A DNA stretch of 32,662 nucleotides, taken from contig JACZXH010000040.1 of NCBI GenBank assembly GCA_022571715.1, positions 1-32,662 of the forward strand, read 5' to 3'. Numbering within the stretch: position 1 is the stretch's first letter; each line of letters starts with the position of its first letter. This DNA is from Bacteroidota bacterium. GTDB taxonomy: Bacteria; Bacteroidota; Bacteroidia; Cytophagales; Cyclobacteriaceae. The notes beneath the pieces were generated by a model. That model had not been told where the DNA came from, did no database searches, and worked only from the letters and a program-made list of their open reading frames with translations. The translations under genes and the position numbers were made by a program. Of the stretch, positions 19,594-28,040 are shown one piece after another.

Positions 19594-20562
19594 ATGGCAA
19601 GAGTACTAACAGGAATACAAAGTAGTGGCCGGCCACATCTGGGCAATATTCTGGGAGCGATAATTCCTGCAATAATGCTTTCGAAAGATGTACAAAATGA
19701 AGCATTCTTTTTTATTGCTGATCTGCATTCGTTCATCACCATTAAAGATCCGAAGCAACTAATAGAAAACACGAAGGCTACTGCGGCAGCCTGGCTGGCA
19801 TTTGGTTTGGATACACAAAAAAATACCTTCTACCGGCAATCAAAAATACCTGAAGTATGTGAACTCACTTGGTATCTGAACTGTATCACTCCCTTCCCAA
19901 TGCTTGCCAATGCACATTCGTTCAAGGATAAATCGGAAAAGCTTGCCGATGTAAATGCCGGCTTATTTATATACCCTGTCCTAATGGCCTCCGATATCAT
20001 CGGATACAATGCAGATTTTGTTCCGGTGGGCAAAGACCAAAAACAGCATCTTGAAATGACGCGTGACATAGCCATTTCATTTAATCATATGTATGGCAAT
20101 ACTTTTGTGGTGCCCGAACCAATCATTGACGAACGCGTAATGACCATACCTGGTACCGATGGACAGAAAATGAGCAAATCGTATGGAAATACAATCGACA
20201 TATTTTTGCCCGATAAAAAACTCCGGAAAGTTATCATGTCCATTGTAACCGACTCCACTCGGATCGAAGCCCCTAAAAATCCCGATGCAGATAATGTTTT
20301 TTCCATTTATAAGGTGCTTGCCTCCGAAACAAAGATCAGTGAGATGCACTCCAAATACCTTGCAGGAAACTATGGATACGGCGACGCCAAACAGGAGTTA
20401 TTCGAATTGATCCTGAGAAGATTTCAAAATGAAAGAGAGGCCTTTAATTATTACATCTCGAATCAGCAAGAACTCGAAAAACGATTGCAGGAAGGCGAAG
20501 AAAAAGCACGAGTTGTAATCAGAGAGGTATTGTTGAGGGTCCGTGAAAAACTGAAATTTTAA
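19594..20562 (+). CDS. trpS: Tryptophan--tRNA ligase
   Basis: This is a 322-residue class I aminoacyl-tRNA synthetase that charges tRNA-Trp. The start M-A-R-V-L-T-G-I-Q-S-S-G-R-P-H-L-G-N contains the HIGH-equivalent P-H-L-G-N (residues 14-18). V-P-V-G-K-D-Q-x-Q-H-L-E-M-T-R-D is the TrpRS-specific segment, and K-M-S-K-S lies at 192-196. Length and order match the normal bacterial enzyme (about 320-340 residues). It is divergent from the DUF1573 gene across 179 bases and is followed by a 307-base gap, so it is probably monocistronic. There is no sign of a second paralogue or truncation. Confidence 0.96.
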   Translation: MARVLTGIQSSGRPHLGNILGAIIPAIMLSKDVQNEAFFFIADLHSFITIKDPKQLIENTKATAAAWLAFGLDTQKNTFYRQSKIPEVCELTWYLNCITPFPMLANAHSFKDKSEKLADVNAGLFIYPVLMASDIIGYNADFVPVGKDQKQHLEMTRDIAISFNHMYGNTFVVPEPIIDERVMTIPGTDGQKMSKSYGNTIDIFLPDKKLRKVIMSIVTDSTRIEAPKNPDADNVFSIYKVLASETKISEMHSKYLAGNYGYGDAKQELFELILRRFQNEREAFNYYISNQQELEKRLQEGEEKARVVIREVLLRVREKLKF

Positions 20563-20869
20563 ATTCACCAAAACCTGTAAATTTGCCATATCGTAATGGT
20601 TTTCTGAGACAGACCAAACAACCGGCGTATTTTCATTATTTCTGTGAATTAATTTTATCTAACAGGGTTTGATGCTCTGTCCCACTCAGGACAGTCCTTT
20701 ATTACGCCAATACCAACAAATCGGAATCAAGTTTTTCAATATTCGTTTTTTAAGAAAATAAACCACTTGATACTCAAAGCTTACCACATTGTTTTTATCT
20801 TGCAATTGACACTAATTAAACTGCAATTTGCTGATATAACTTTCAAAGCAGATTTACATTTCAAAATTT
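20563..20869. other. 307-base intergenic region between trpS and the HPPD gene
   Basis: No ORF with coding character was found. A TAAATTTG match (20578-20585, plus strand) lies 16 bases after the trpS stop. A perfect 6-bp hairpin, CTGTCC/GGACAG with a 6-base loop, is at 20677-20694, without a real U-tract behind it. A short untranslated RNA or a long HPPD leader is possible but unproven. Confidence 0.5.
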
Positions 20870-22000
20870 ATGTATAATGAGAATGTTACATTAAATAAAA
20901 GAGATATGACTGAAGATTTCTTACCTATTCTCGGGACAGACCATATTGAATTTTATGTTGGTAACGCCAAACAATCCACACATTTTTATCAGCATGCTTT
21001 TGGTTACAAACTTATAGCGTATTCCGGTCCTGAAACAGGCCAAAAAGATAAAGTTTCGTATGTATTGGAGCAGGGGAAAATACGACTTGTACTTACCACA
21101 GGACTATTTGAAAATTCAGATATTACCTCACATGTTAATAAACATGGAGATGGTGTAAAAGTACTTGCTCTTTGGGTTAATGATGCTGAAAAGTCATTTG
21201 AAGAAACCGTTACAAGAGGAGCCGAGCCGGTAACGTCGCCCTATACAATTTCGGATAAGTTTGGTGAAGTGAAACTATCGTCTATTCATACCTATGGAGA
21301 AACCATACATACGTTCGTGGAAAGAAAAAATTACAATGGACTATTTATGCCAGGATATGAGAAAAGGGAAAGTCAGTTTCAAATTGAGCCTATCGGTTTG
21401 AAATATATCGACCATTGTGTGGGCAATGTCGGTTGGGGCGAAATGGATAAATGGGCTGAGTTTTATCAAAATGTACTGGGCTTTAAATTACTTCTCACAT
21501 TTGACGACAAGGATATATCCACGGAATATACAGCCCTTATGTCGAAAGTTGTCACAAACGGCAACGGCTACATCAAGTTCCCCATCAACGAACCTGCCAA
21601 AGGAAAAAAGAAATCACAGATTGAAGAATATCTTGAGTTTTATAATGGGCCCGGTGTTCAGCATATTGCCGTTGCCACTGGCAATATTTTATTTACTGTT
21701 TCTGAATTACGCAAACGCGGAGTGGATTTTCTCTATGTGCCGGATACCTACTATGAAGATGTTCTTGACCGTGTAGGCAGCATTGATGAAGAACTCGAAG
21801 ACCTTAAAAAACTGAATATTCTAGTTGATCGCGATGATGAGGGATATCTGCTTCAGATATTTACCAAACCGGTACAGGACCGGCCTACGGTTTTTTATGA
21901 AATTATTCAGCGAAAGGGAGCTAAATCGTTTGGCAAAGGCAACTTTCAAGCGTTGTTTGAATCCATCGAGCGGGAACAAGCACAAAGGGGAAACTTATAG
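20870..22000 (+). CDS. hppD: 4-hydroxyphenylpyruvate dioxygenase
   Basis: This is a 376-residue non-haem iron dioxygenase that converts 4-hydroxyphenylpyruvate and O2 to homogentisate and CO2 in tyrosine catabolism. Two vicinal-oxygen-chelate halves are visible. The first starts L-G-T-D-H-I-E-F-Y-V-G-N-A. The second carries the iron ligands H182 (I-D-H-C-V-G-N-V), H265 (G-V-Q-H-I-A) and E344 (F-Y-E-I-I-Q-R), all present. The downstream Met at residue 13 (20906) is an alternative start, but related proteins have a short N-terminal extension before T-E-D-F-L-P. Homogentisate dioxygenase and a full-length fumarylacetoacetase are not in this window, so later pathway steps must lie elsewhere. The next gene begins 45 bases downstream. 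Confidence 0.94.
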   Translation: MYNENVTLNKRDMTEDFLPILGTDHIEFYVGNAKQSTHFYQHAFGYKLIAYSGPETGQKDKVSYVLEQGKIRLVLTTGLFENSDITSHVNKHGDGVKVLALWVNDAEKSFEETVTRGAEPVTSPYTISDKFGEVKLSSIHTYGETIHTFVERKNYNGLFMPGYEKRESQFQIEPIGLKYIDHCVGNVGWGEMDKWAEFYQNVLGFKLLLTFDDKDISTEYTALMSKVVTNGNGYIKFPINEPAKGKKKSQIEEYLEFYNGPGVQHIAVATGNILFTVSELRKRGVDFLYVPDTYYEDVLDRVGSIDEELEDLKKLNILVDRDDEGYLLQIFTKPVQDRPTVFYEIIQRKGAKSFGKGNFQALFESIEREQAQRGNL

Positions 22001-22045
22001 ATAAATATATTAGATTGGTAATATTTAATATAAGCATATCCGAAA

Positions 22046-23770
22046 ATGACTCCTGAAGAGAAAGCAAGACATTGGCTTAATAGTAACATCGACCAGGAAG
22101 CTAAAGACGAAATCAGGCGTATGCTGGATCACCCTGACAATCCGGAACTTGAAGAATCTTTTTATAAAGATCTTGAATTCGGTACTGGAGGTTTGCGTGG
22201 AATAATGGGGATTGGTTCCAACCGCATGAATAAATATACTGTTGGTATGGCTACACAAGGCCTCGCAAATTATCTGCGTTCAACTTTCCCTGGTCAGGAT
22301 ATTAGAGTGGCAATTGCATATGACAGCAGAAACAACAGCGCCTATTTCGCTGATATTACAGCTTCAGTTTTTTCTGCAAACGATATCAGAGTATATTTCT
22401 TCACCGAATTGAGACCAACCCCTGAACTTTCATTTGCCCTTCGGTATTTCAAATGCAAGAGTGGCGTGGTCATTACTGCCTCGCATAATCCGAAGGAGTA
22501 TAACGGTTACAAAGCATATTGGGACGACGGTGCCCAGGTAACGCCACCCCATGACGTAAACATTATGGAAGAAGTTAAAAAGATATCAGGAATTGATGAA
22601 ATCAATTTTGAAAAAAATGAGGCTTATATTCAATATATCGGAGTTGAAATTGATGACCTTTATCTGGCAGAAGTTAAAAAGCTATCTCTGAATCCGGATG
22701 TAATTGAACGGCAGAAAAACCTGAAAATCTTATTTTCTCCAATACATGGAACCGGCATCACCCTTATTCCGCGCATTCTTAAAGAGCTGGGTTTTAACAA
22801 TGTGCAGGTTATTAAGGAACAATCCAAACCTGACGGAAATTTCCCGACTGTTACATATCCCAATCCGGAAGAAGCGGAAGCCTTGAGCCTGGCAATAACC
22901 AAGGCACAGGAACTTGATGCCAACCTGATCATGGCCACCGATCCGGATGCGGACCGCGTAGGTATTGCCGTAAAAAATAATCACGGTGATTTCCAGCTTT
23001 TGAACGGAAACCAGACAGCTAGCCTGTTGATTCATTACCTCATCAGCCAATGGAAAGCCAAAGGCAAAATTGATGGAAGACAATACATTGTTAAGACAAT
23101 TGTTACATCTGATTTGATGGATGCCATCGCCGAAGAAAATGGTGTTGAATGCTTCAATACGCTCACCGGTTTCAAATTTATTGCAATAATTTTGCGCGAA
23201 CTGGAGGGTGAAAAAGAGTTTATCGGAGGAGGAGAGGAAAGTTACGGATTTATGATCAGTGATTTCGTGAGGGATAAGGATGCCGTTTCTGCCTGTGCTA
23301 TGATAGCCGAAATGACAGCTTATGCACAGGATCAGGGTAAATCCCTGTTTGACATGCTGATTGATATGTATGTCACGTATGGGTTTTACCTGGAGCGACT
23401 TATCTCCGTAACCAAAAAAGGTATTTCCGGCGAGGAAGAGATTTCCCGTATGATGAAAAGCCTGCGGGAAAATCCTCCCGCTGAAATTAATGGTTCTAAA
23501 CTGGTAGCTGTACGAGATTATGCATCGTCTGAAGAAAAAGAACTGGTATCAGGCAATGTTAAAAAACTGGATTTTCCGACTGCCAATGTATTGCAGTTTT
23601 TTACAGCCGATGGAAGCAAAATCTCCGCAAGACCTTCCGGTACGGAGCCCAAAATTAAGTTTTATTTCAGTGTAAATGATACGCTAAGCTCGCCTGATAA
23701 GTTTGACAAAATGCAGGCAATCTTGAATTCTAGGATCGACAGCATCATACGTGATATGGGACTCAACTGA
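22046..23770 (+). CDS. Phospho-sugar mutase (phosphoglucomutase/phosphomannomutase)
   Basis: This is a 574-residue alpha-D-phosphohexomutase that interconverts sugar 1- and 6-phosphates (probably glucose and/or mannose). All four catalytic elements are intact: the phosphoserine loop T-A-S-H-N-P (S146), the Mg2+ loop D-P-D-A-D-R (D299, D301, D303), the sugar-binding G-G-E-E-S-Y (around 396-400) and the phosphate-binding R-P-S-G-T-E-P (529-535). The length matches the PgcA-type mutases, longer than bacterial PMM/GlmM (about 450). It is 45 bases downstream of hppD and 72 bases upstream of the DinB-family gene, all on the plus strand, so read-through is possible although the functions do not obviously connect. 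Substrate preference cannot be read from sequence alone. Confidence 0.92.
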   Translation: MTPEEKARHWLNSNIDQEAKDEIRRMLDHPDNPELEESFYKDLEFGTGGLRGIMGIGSNRMNKYTVGMATQGLANYLRSTFPGQDIRVAIAYDSRNNSAYFADITASVFSANDIRVYFFTELRPTPELSFALRYFKCKSGVVITASHNPKEYNGYKAYWDDGAQVTPPHDVNIMEEVKKISGIDEINFEKNEAYIQYIGVEIDDLYLAEVKKLSLNPDVIERQKNLKILFSPIHGTGITLIPRILKELGFNNVQVIKEQSKPDGNFPTVTYPNPEEAEALSLAITKAQELDANLIMATDPDADRVGIAVKNNHGDFQLLNGNQTASLLIHYLISQWKAKGKIDGRQYIVKTIVTSDLMDAIAEENGVECFNTLTGFKFIAIILRELEGEKEFIGGGEESYGFMISDFVRDKDAVSACAMIAEMTAYAQDQGKSLFDMLIDMYVTYGFYLERLISVTKKGISGEEEISRMMKSLRENPPAEINGSKLVAVRDYASSEEKELVSGNVKKLDFPTANVLQFFTADGSKISARPSGTEPKIKFYFSVNDTLSSPDKFDKMQAILNSRIDSIIRDMGLN

Positions 23771-23842
23771 TTTCCTGTCACCAGGTTTAGTTTTTCATAA
23801 TATATAAACTATATTACCATTAAACCCTGAAAAACAACTAAC

Positions 23843-24292
23843 ATGGAGAAATTTATTATCGCTATATCCGGACAATTCAATACGGGAATCGAAAAGGTGA
23901 TAGACGAACTTAATGGATACAATAACGAAAATAACATATGGCTTTGCCCTGATGGTATTAGCAACTCTTCCGGAACACTTGCGCTCCACATTGCCGGCAA
24001 CCTGCAATACTTCATTGGAACAGTTCTTGGAAATACTGGTTACGAAAGAAAAAGGGATATGGAGTTCAGCAGGCGCGACGTTCCGAGAAATGAACTGATC
24101 GCTGAGCTAAAAACAACAAAATCTACCGTTATCAATACACTGCGTAACATTTCCAAACAACAGATTGATTCGGATTATCCGTTACCTTTTCCTGACAAAG
24201 TGGTATCAACTCATTTTATACTTATTCACCTTGCCACCCACCTGAATTATCACCTCGGACAAATAAATTATCACAGGCGCTTGCTCGGATAA
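23843..24292 (+). CDS. DinB-superfamily (DUF1572-like) protein
   Basis: This is a 149-residue four-helix protein. The metal triad of the DinB/YfiT fold can be placed at H49 (L-A-L-H-I-A-G-N-L), H133 and H137 (H-L-A-T-H-L-N-Y-H-L-G-Q), with the conserved G-Q after the last His. These proteins are usually metal-dependent thiol S-transferases or uncharacterised. Despite the name this family is unrelated to DNA polymerase IV. No signal peptide, so cytoplasmic. It lies between the sugar mutase gene (72 bases) and murB (128 bases) on the same strand. No specific substrate is suggested by context. Confidence 0.85.
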   Translation: MEKFIIAISGQFNTGIEKVIDELNGYNNENNIWLCPDGISNSSGTLALHIAGNLQYFIGTVLGNTGYERKRDMEFSRRDVPRNELIAELKTTKSTVINTLRNISKQQIDSDYPLPFPDKVVSTHFILIHLATHLNYHLGQINYHRRLLG

Positions 24293-24420
24293 CTGGATTA
24301 CTACAAATTAAACAGGATTTTAAAATCACGATAAGTTAATGAAAGTAAGGTATGTTTAAATAAAAGAATAAGATTTCCTGCTATTCAAAGTGGTTAATTT
24401 CCGTTTATTTAGCAACTTTA

Positions 24421-25440
24421 ATGGAGATTCTTACAAATTATCAGCTGAAATCGTTCAATACATTCGGCGTAGAAGCGCGCGCCGCGTATTTCTGCCATAT
24501 CAAAAGCCATACCGATATAAAAGAACTTTTCAGTTCGGATAACTGGAACAGGCCCAGACTAATAATTGGTGGCGGTTCAAACATTCTCTTTGCCAAGGAC
24601 TTTGAAGGCCTGTTGATCAAAAACGATTTAAAAGGCATTAAGGTACAGGATGAAGACACAAATCATGTGTTGCTGCGAACAGGTGCAGGTGAAAACTGGC
24701 ATGAGTTTGTGATATATTGTATCGGTAAAGATTACGGAGGTATCGAAAATCTGTCATTGATACCCGGATGCACGGGTGCAGCTCCTATTCAAAACATTGG
24801 AGCATATGGGGTAGAGCTAAAAAATACGTTTTACAGCTTGGAGGTATTTGACCTGGCCACCGGAGATATTAATACTTTTAATCAATCGGATTGTAAGTTT
24901 GGCTACCGTGACAGCATCTTCAGAAGTATTTTCAAAAACAGGTACCTGATACTTAGCATCACACTGAAACTAACCAAAAAGTATCATAGGTACTACACCG
25001 ATTATGGTGAGATCAAAGAAACACTTAAAAATAATAACGTAAAAAAACTTACCATTAAAGCCATAAGTGACGCCGTGATCCGTATCAGGACGAACAAAAT
25101 TCCGGATCCGAAAGAATTGGGAAATGCTGGGAGTTTTTTTAAAAACCCAACGGTTGATAAAGTCGATTTTGAAGGACTGCGAGCTGAATTTCCTCATATT
25201 CCAGGTTACAACTCAGAAGCAAATCAGGTAAAAATCCCTGCCGCATGGATGATTGAACATTGCGGTTGGAAAGGGAAACGCCGCGGTCAGATAGGTGTGC
25301 ACGACAAGCAAGCGCTGGTGATCGTAAATTACGGAGGCGGAAAAGGAAAGGATATAGCCCAACTTGCGTTTGACATACGTGATTCGGTAGCAGATACATT
25401 TGGTATTGAGTTGCAGCAAGAAGTTAATATTATTAGTTGA
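24421..25440 (+). CDS. murB: UDP-N-acetylmuramate dehydrogenase
   Basis: This is a 339-residue FAD enzyme that reduces UDP-GlcNAc-enolpyruvate to UDP-MurNAc with NADPH in peptidoglycan precursor synthesis. The start S-F-N-T-F-G-V, the FAD-binding I-I-G-G-G-S-N-I-L-F and I-P-G-C-T-G-A-A-P-I-Q-N-I-G-A-Y-G are diagnostic. Catalytic residues can be placed at R163 (F-G-Y-R-D-S), S238 (N-A-G-S-F-F-K-N-P) and E334 near the end (Q-Q-E-V-N). Length and the domain after the FAD fold match the type I (E. coli-like) MurB. A TATGTTTA sequence upstream is only a weak promoter match. A 409-base non-coding stretch follows. Cytoplasmic. Confidence 0.95.
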   Translation: MEILTNYQLKSFNTFGVEARAAYFCHIKSHTDIKELFSSDNWNRPRLIIGGGSNILFAKDFEGLLIKNDLKGIKVQDEDTNHVLLRTGAGENWHEFVIYCIGKDYGGIENLSLIPGCTGAAPIQNIGAYGVELKNTFYSLEVFDLATGDINTFNQSDCKFGYRDSIFRSIFKNRYLILSITLKLTKKYHRYYTDYGEIKETLKNNNVKKLTIKAISDAVIRIRTNKIPDPKELGNAGSFFKNPTVDKVDFEGLRAEFPHIPGYNSEANQVKIPAAWMIEHCGWKGKRRGQIGVHDKQALVIVNYGGGKGKDIAQLAFDIRDSVADTFGIELQQEVNIIS

Positions 25441-25849
25441 TTTGATGATTTGATGAAATTAATTTTATGGCTGCCCCTGTTCAATTCAATGAACAACGGT
25501 TCCCATAATCATCTATTACACTACTGATTAGCCCCATTTCAGGACTTTATACCAACCCTAATTCCTGCCGGATTATGATGAAGGTATTAAAGTATTGATC
25601 AAATAATTGGTTCGTTAAAAGCTCAAACGAATGAATTTTCTGGCGCCGAAATTAAAAATCTATGTTATTACTGACATTGAATCGGACTTGTCACATCATC
25701 TGATCAATTCAGTCATTTCGACTTTCATCAATTGCTTCTTTGATATCCAATAAATCAAGACAACTTCTGGAAGTATCATGATCAACGTATTCTTAAAATT
25801 AAGTGCACAATAAAAACACTTACGCAAGCGGGAAGTTCAAATTTCAGAT
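25441..25849. other. 409-base intergenic stretch, possibly gene remnant with short direct repeats
   Basis: No intact gene. Just after the murB stop there are two tandem T-T-G-A-T-G-A-type units (TTTGATGA at 25441-25448, TTTGATGA again at 25450-25457). TGTTCA/TGAACA forms a 6-bp hairpin at 25478-25495. A 27-codon minus-strand open stretch around 25720-25800 reads with coding-like character (it includes L-D-L-L-D-I-K-E-A-I-D-E-S-R), bounded by stops on both sides. It may be the tail of a decayed gene. Nothing else recognised. Confidence 0.4.
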
Positions 25850-26332
25850 TTACATCATATGTGTTACATTTTCCAGCTTCCCGTTGTATTTATCAGCCTG
25901 TACGCCAAACTTATTTAGAAAATCAACACCTTCATCGCTATCATTCCCCTTATATGCTGCATAGGAATTCAGGTAAATTACTCTTTTTATGCCCATCGTT
26001 AAGATGATCCGCGAGCAGGACAGGCATGGCGACAATGTAAGGTACAGTGTAGCACCATTTACTGAAGTGCTATTTTTGACTGCATATAAAATGGCATTTT
26101 GTTCGGCATGAATTGCCAGCGAACATCCCCCTTTTGAATCACGCGGACATCCTTCTTCCGGCCATTCTTCGTCGCAGTTGTGTGTACCGGCGGGTGGCCC
26201 GTTGTAGCCTATGGAGATGATCCGGGTGTCTTTTGCAAGCACAGCGCCCACATGTGTTTTGATGCAGTGCGAACGCTTTGCCAGGTTTACGGCAAGCTCC
26301 ATAAATATATCGTCGAAATCAGGTCGGTTCAT
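25850..26332 (-). CDS. dCMP deaminase family protein (zinc-dependent deoxycytidylate deaminase)
   Basis: This is a 160-residue cytidine/deoxycytidylate deaminase fold protein. The zinc site is complete: H75-A-E77 (H-A-E-Q-N-A-I, with E77 as proton shuttle) and P-C-L-S-C at 102-106 (C103, C106). G-Y-N-G-P-P-A-G and the C-P-R insert before the HAE motif match the dCMP deaminase/ComEB group rather than tRNA adenosine deaminase or cytidine deaminase. The expected reaction is dCMP to dUMP, feeding thymidylate synthesis. Translation starts at M-N-R-P-D-F-D-D-I-F; a TAGGTTTG promoter-like element lies 62 bases upstream. Divergent from the DUF2911 gene. Confidence 0.92.
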   Translation of the reverse strand: MNRPDFDDIFMELAVNLAKRSHCIKTHVGAVLAKDTRIISIGYNGPPAGTHNCDEEWPEEGCPRDSKGGCSLAIHAEQNAILYAVKNSTSVNGATLYLTLSPCLSCSRIILTMGIKRVIYLNSYAAYKGNDSDEGVDFLNKFGVQADKYNGKLENVTHMM

Positions 26333-26354
26333 ATATCAGCATTTAGCTTTTCAT

Positions 26355-26389
26355 TTTGGTTTTACCGGAAACAAAAGTTTGTATATTTA
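26355..26389 (+). promoter_or_regulatory. Putative promoter of the DUF2911 gene
   Basis: TTTG at 26355-26358 (-33 candidate) and TATATTTA at 26382-26389 (TAnnTTTG with one mismatch) are separated by 23 bases, at the long end of the expected spacing. The element lies 40 bases before the ATG at 26430. Confidence 0.28.
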
Positions 26390-26394
26390 AGCAT

Positions 26395-26402
26395 CAAACC
26401 TA
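26395..26402 (-). promoter_or_regulatory. Putative -7 element upstream of the dCMP deaminase gene
   Basis: Minus-strand TAGGTTTG is an exact TAnnTTTG match 62 bases before the start at 26332. It overlaps the leader of the divergent DUF2911 gene. No strong -33 match. Confidence 0.3.
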
Positions 26403-26429
26403 AATGATTGTAAGCTTAAACAGAAAGAA

Positions 26430-26966
26430 ATGAAGAATTTATTATTTGTAATAATTGCACTTGGTATTATTATCAATCCTGATACATCATTTGCTCAGGA
26501 GCCTTTAAAACTAAGACCCAGCCCGCTAGAGCTTGTTACAATGATGTATGAAGATACCTACGTGAAAATTACCTATTGCAGGCCATCTAAAAAAGGCCGC
26601 GATATTTTTGGAGGACTTGAACCCTATGGTAAAGTATGGCGTACGGGCGCCAACGAAGCTACAGAAATTACCATTACCGGTGATATCAAAATCGGAAATC
26701 ATGAGCTTAAAGCAGGCACCTATTCCATATTTACAATACCTGAAGAAAAAGAGTGGACGATCATAATTAACAGTGACCTTGGACAGTGGGGTGCCTTCAC
26801 TTACAATGCCGAACATGATGTATTACGCTTTAATGTGAAGACGGAGAAAACAGATCAGGTATACGAACCTTTTACCATCGAATTCGAACAAAATGGAACT
26901 CAGAAAACAAATTTGTTAATGATCTGGGACCGAACAAGGGTTACTATTCCGATCGAATTTTTGTAA
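26430..26966 (+). CDS. DUF2911 domain-containing exported protein
   Basis: This is a 178-residue protein with a signal peptide cleaved after S-F-A-Q. The mature part begins with the family pattern P-R/S-P-x-x and contains I-T-Y-C-R-P-S-K-K-G-R-D-I-F-G, Y-G-K-V-W-R-T-G-A-N-E-A-T and L-K-A-G-T-Y-S-I-F-T-I-P, then a W-G-A-F segment. These are the signature segments of DUF2911, a beta-rich periplasmic family common in Bacteroidota with no established activity. This is a single-domain version of normal length, without the TPR extension some relatives carry. It appears monocistronic, divergent from dCMP deaminase and convergent with the M48 gene. Confidence 0.9.
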   Translation: MKNLLFVIIALGIIINPDTSFAQEPLKLRPSPLELVTMMYEDTYVKITYCRPSKKGRDIFGGLEPYGKVWRTGANEATEITITGDIKIGNHELKAGTYSIFTIPEEKEWTIIINSDLGQWGAFTYNAEHDVLRFNVKTEKTDQVYEPFTIEFEQNGTQKTNLLMIWDRTRVTIPIEFL

Positions 26967-27137
26967 ACGCATCCAGCTTCGGAATTCCGGCTTCAACCTT
27001 TAATTAATGTAAAGTTTCCAGAGTTTATTCAACAGACTGATGGTAATGTATCAACCTCTCTCTTTATTCGATTTTCATACAAAAACGGTAAGGTAAATAA
27101 GCACGAGGTTTCGTGACTTCGAGTTTTGTCGTCAGGT

Positions 27138-27944
27138 TTATTTCTTATAATATGTCATGGCCTCCGCCATGTTTTCATTAAGGTCTTCGATTCTACGTTC
27201 ATGCGAAGGGTGCGTCGAAAGCCACTCCGGAGGTTGCTGTCCACCGGTCTTTTCACTCATCCTCACCCAGAATATGGGCGCTTCATGGGGATCATAGCCA
27301 GCCATCGCCATAAAAATAAGTCCTATTTCATCAGCTTCGGATTCCTGCTTGCGGCCATAAGCCAGCATACCCAATTGCGATGACATTCCTACCGATTGCA
27401 TAAAAATTTGTTCGGTCATAGAGGGGTTTTGTCCCATGGCCATTGAAAGACTCCCCAGGCCCAGGTTTAGGGCTAATCCCTGGCTCATTCGTTCGCGACC
27501 ATGATTTGCTATGGCGTGCGCCACTTCATGTCCCATCACAACAGCAACTCCTTTTTCATCTTTACACAATGGCATAATACCGGTATAGAACGCCACTTTC
27601 CCTCCTGGCATAGCCCAGGCGTTTACAACGGAATCATTATCAATCAAATTAAATTCCCATTCAAAACCTTCCAGACTGCTTGCATACCCATTATCATTCA
27701 TATATTTTTCAACAGCATGTTGAATTCTTGTGCCTACCCTCCGGAGCATCTGTACCTGAACAGAATCATCCGAAAGTCTACTTGTACTTACAACCTCTTT
27801 ATATTGGTCAGCACTTAAATTTAGTATATCCTTATTCGAAACAAGATTTAGCTGACTCCGTCCTGTTATTGGCACCGTAGCACATGAAGTAAAAAGGAAT
27901 TCAAAAATGACTACACAAGCCAGTGTAATAAATCCATTTTTCAT
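27138..27944 (-). CDS. M48-family metalloprotease lipoprotein
   Basis: This is a 268-residue protein with a lipoprotein signal (L-F-T-S-C, acylated C21). The zinc peptidase core is intact: H-E-V-A-H at 139-143 preceded by V-V-M-G, and the third ligand E203 in E-S-E-A-D. W-A-M-P-G-G-K-V-A-F-Y-T-G precedes the active site, as in the LoiP/BepA/Oma1-like M48 branch. Family members degrade or quality-control outer-membrane proteins in the periplasm; here it is probably anchored to a membrane leaflet facing the periplasm (inference). The C-terminal T-H-P-S-H-E-R-R-I is typical. No TPR domain follows, unlike BepA. Divergent from the FAH-family gene. Confidence 0.92.
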   Translation of the reverse strand: MKNGFITLACVVIFEFLFTSCATVPITGRSQLNLVSNKDILNLSADQYKEVVSTSRLSDDSVQVQMLRRVGTRIQHAVEKYMNDNGYASSLEGFEWEFNLIDNDSVVNAWAMPGGKVAFYTGIMPLCKDEKGVAVVMGHEVAHAIANHGRERMSQGLALNLGLGSLSMAMGQNPSMTEQIFMQSVGMSSQLGMLAYGRKQESEADEIGLIFMAMAGYDPHEAPIFWVRMSEKTGGQQPPEWLSTHPSHERRIEDLNENMAEAMTYYKK

Positions 27945-27990
27945 AATAATTGACCGTTCGATGAAATCTGTTTCTAAATTAAACGAAATA

Positions 27991-28022
27991 TTGAACTAAA
28001 AAAGTTTCTTACATTAGTTTTA
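27991..28022 (+). promoter_or_regulatory. Putative promoter of the FAH-family gene
   Basis: TTG at 27991-27993 and TAGTTTTA at 28015-28022 (TAnnTTTG with one mismatch) are 21 bases apart, the expected spacing, 18 bases before the ATG at 28041. Weak by sequence but correctly placed. Confidence 0.28.
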
Positions 28023-28040
28023 CCGGGAAATTATCAAGAT

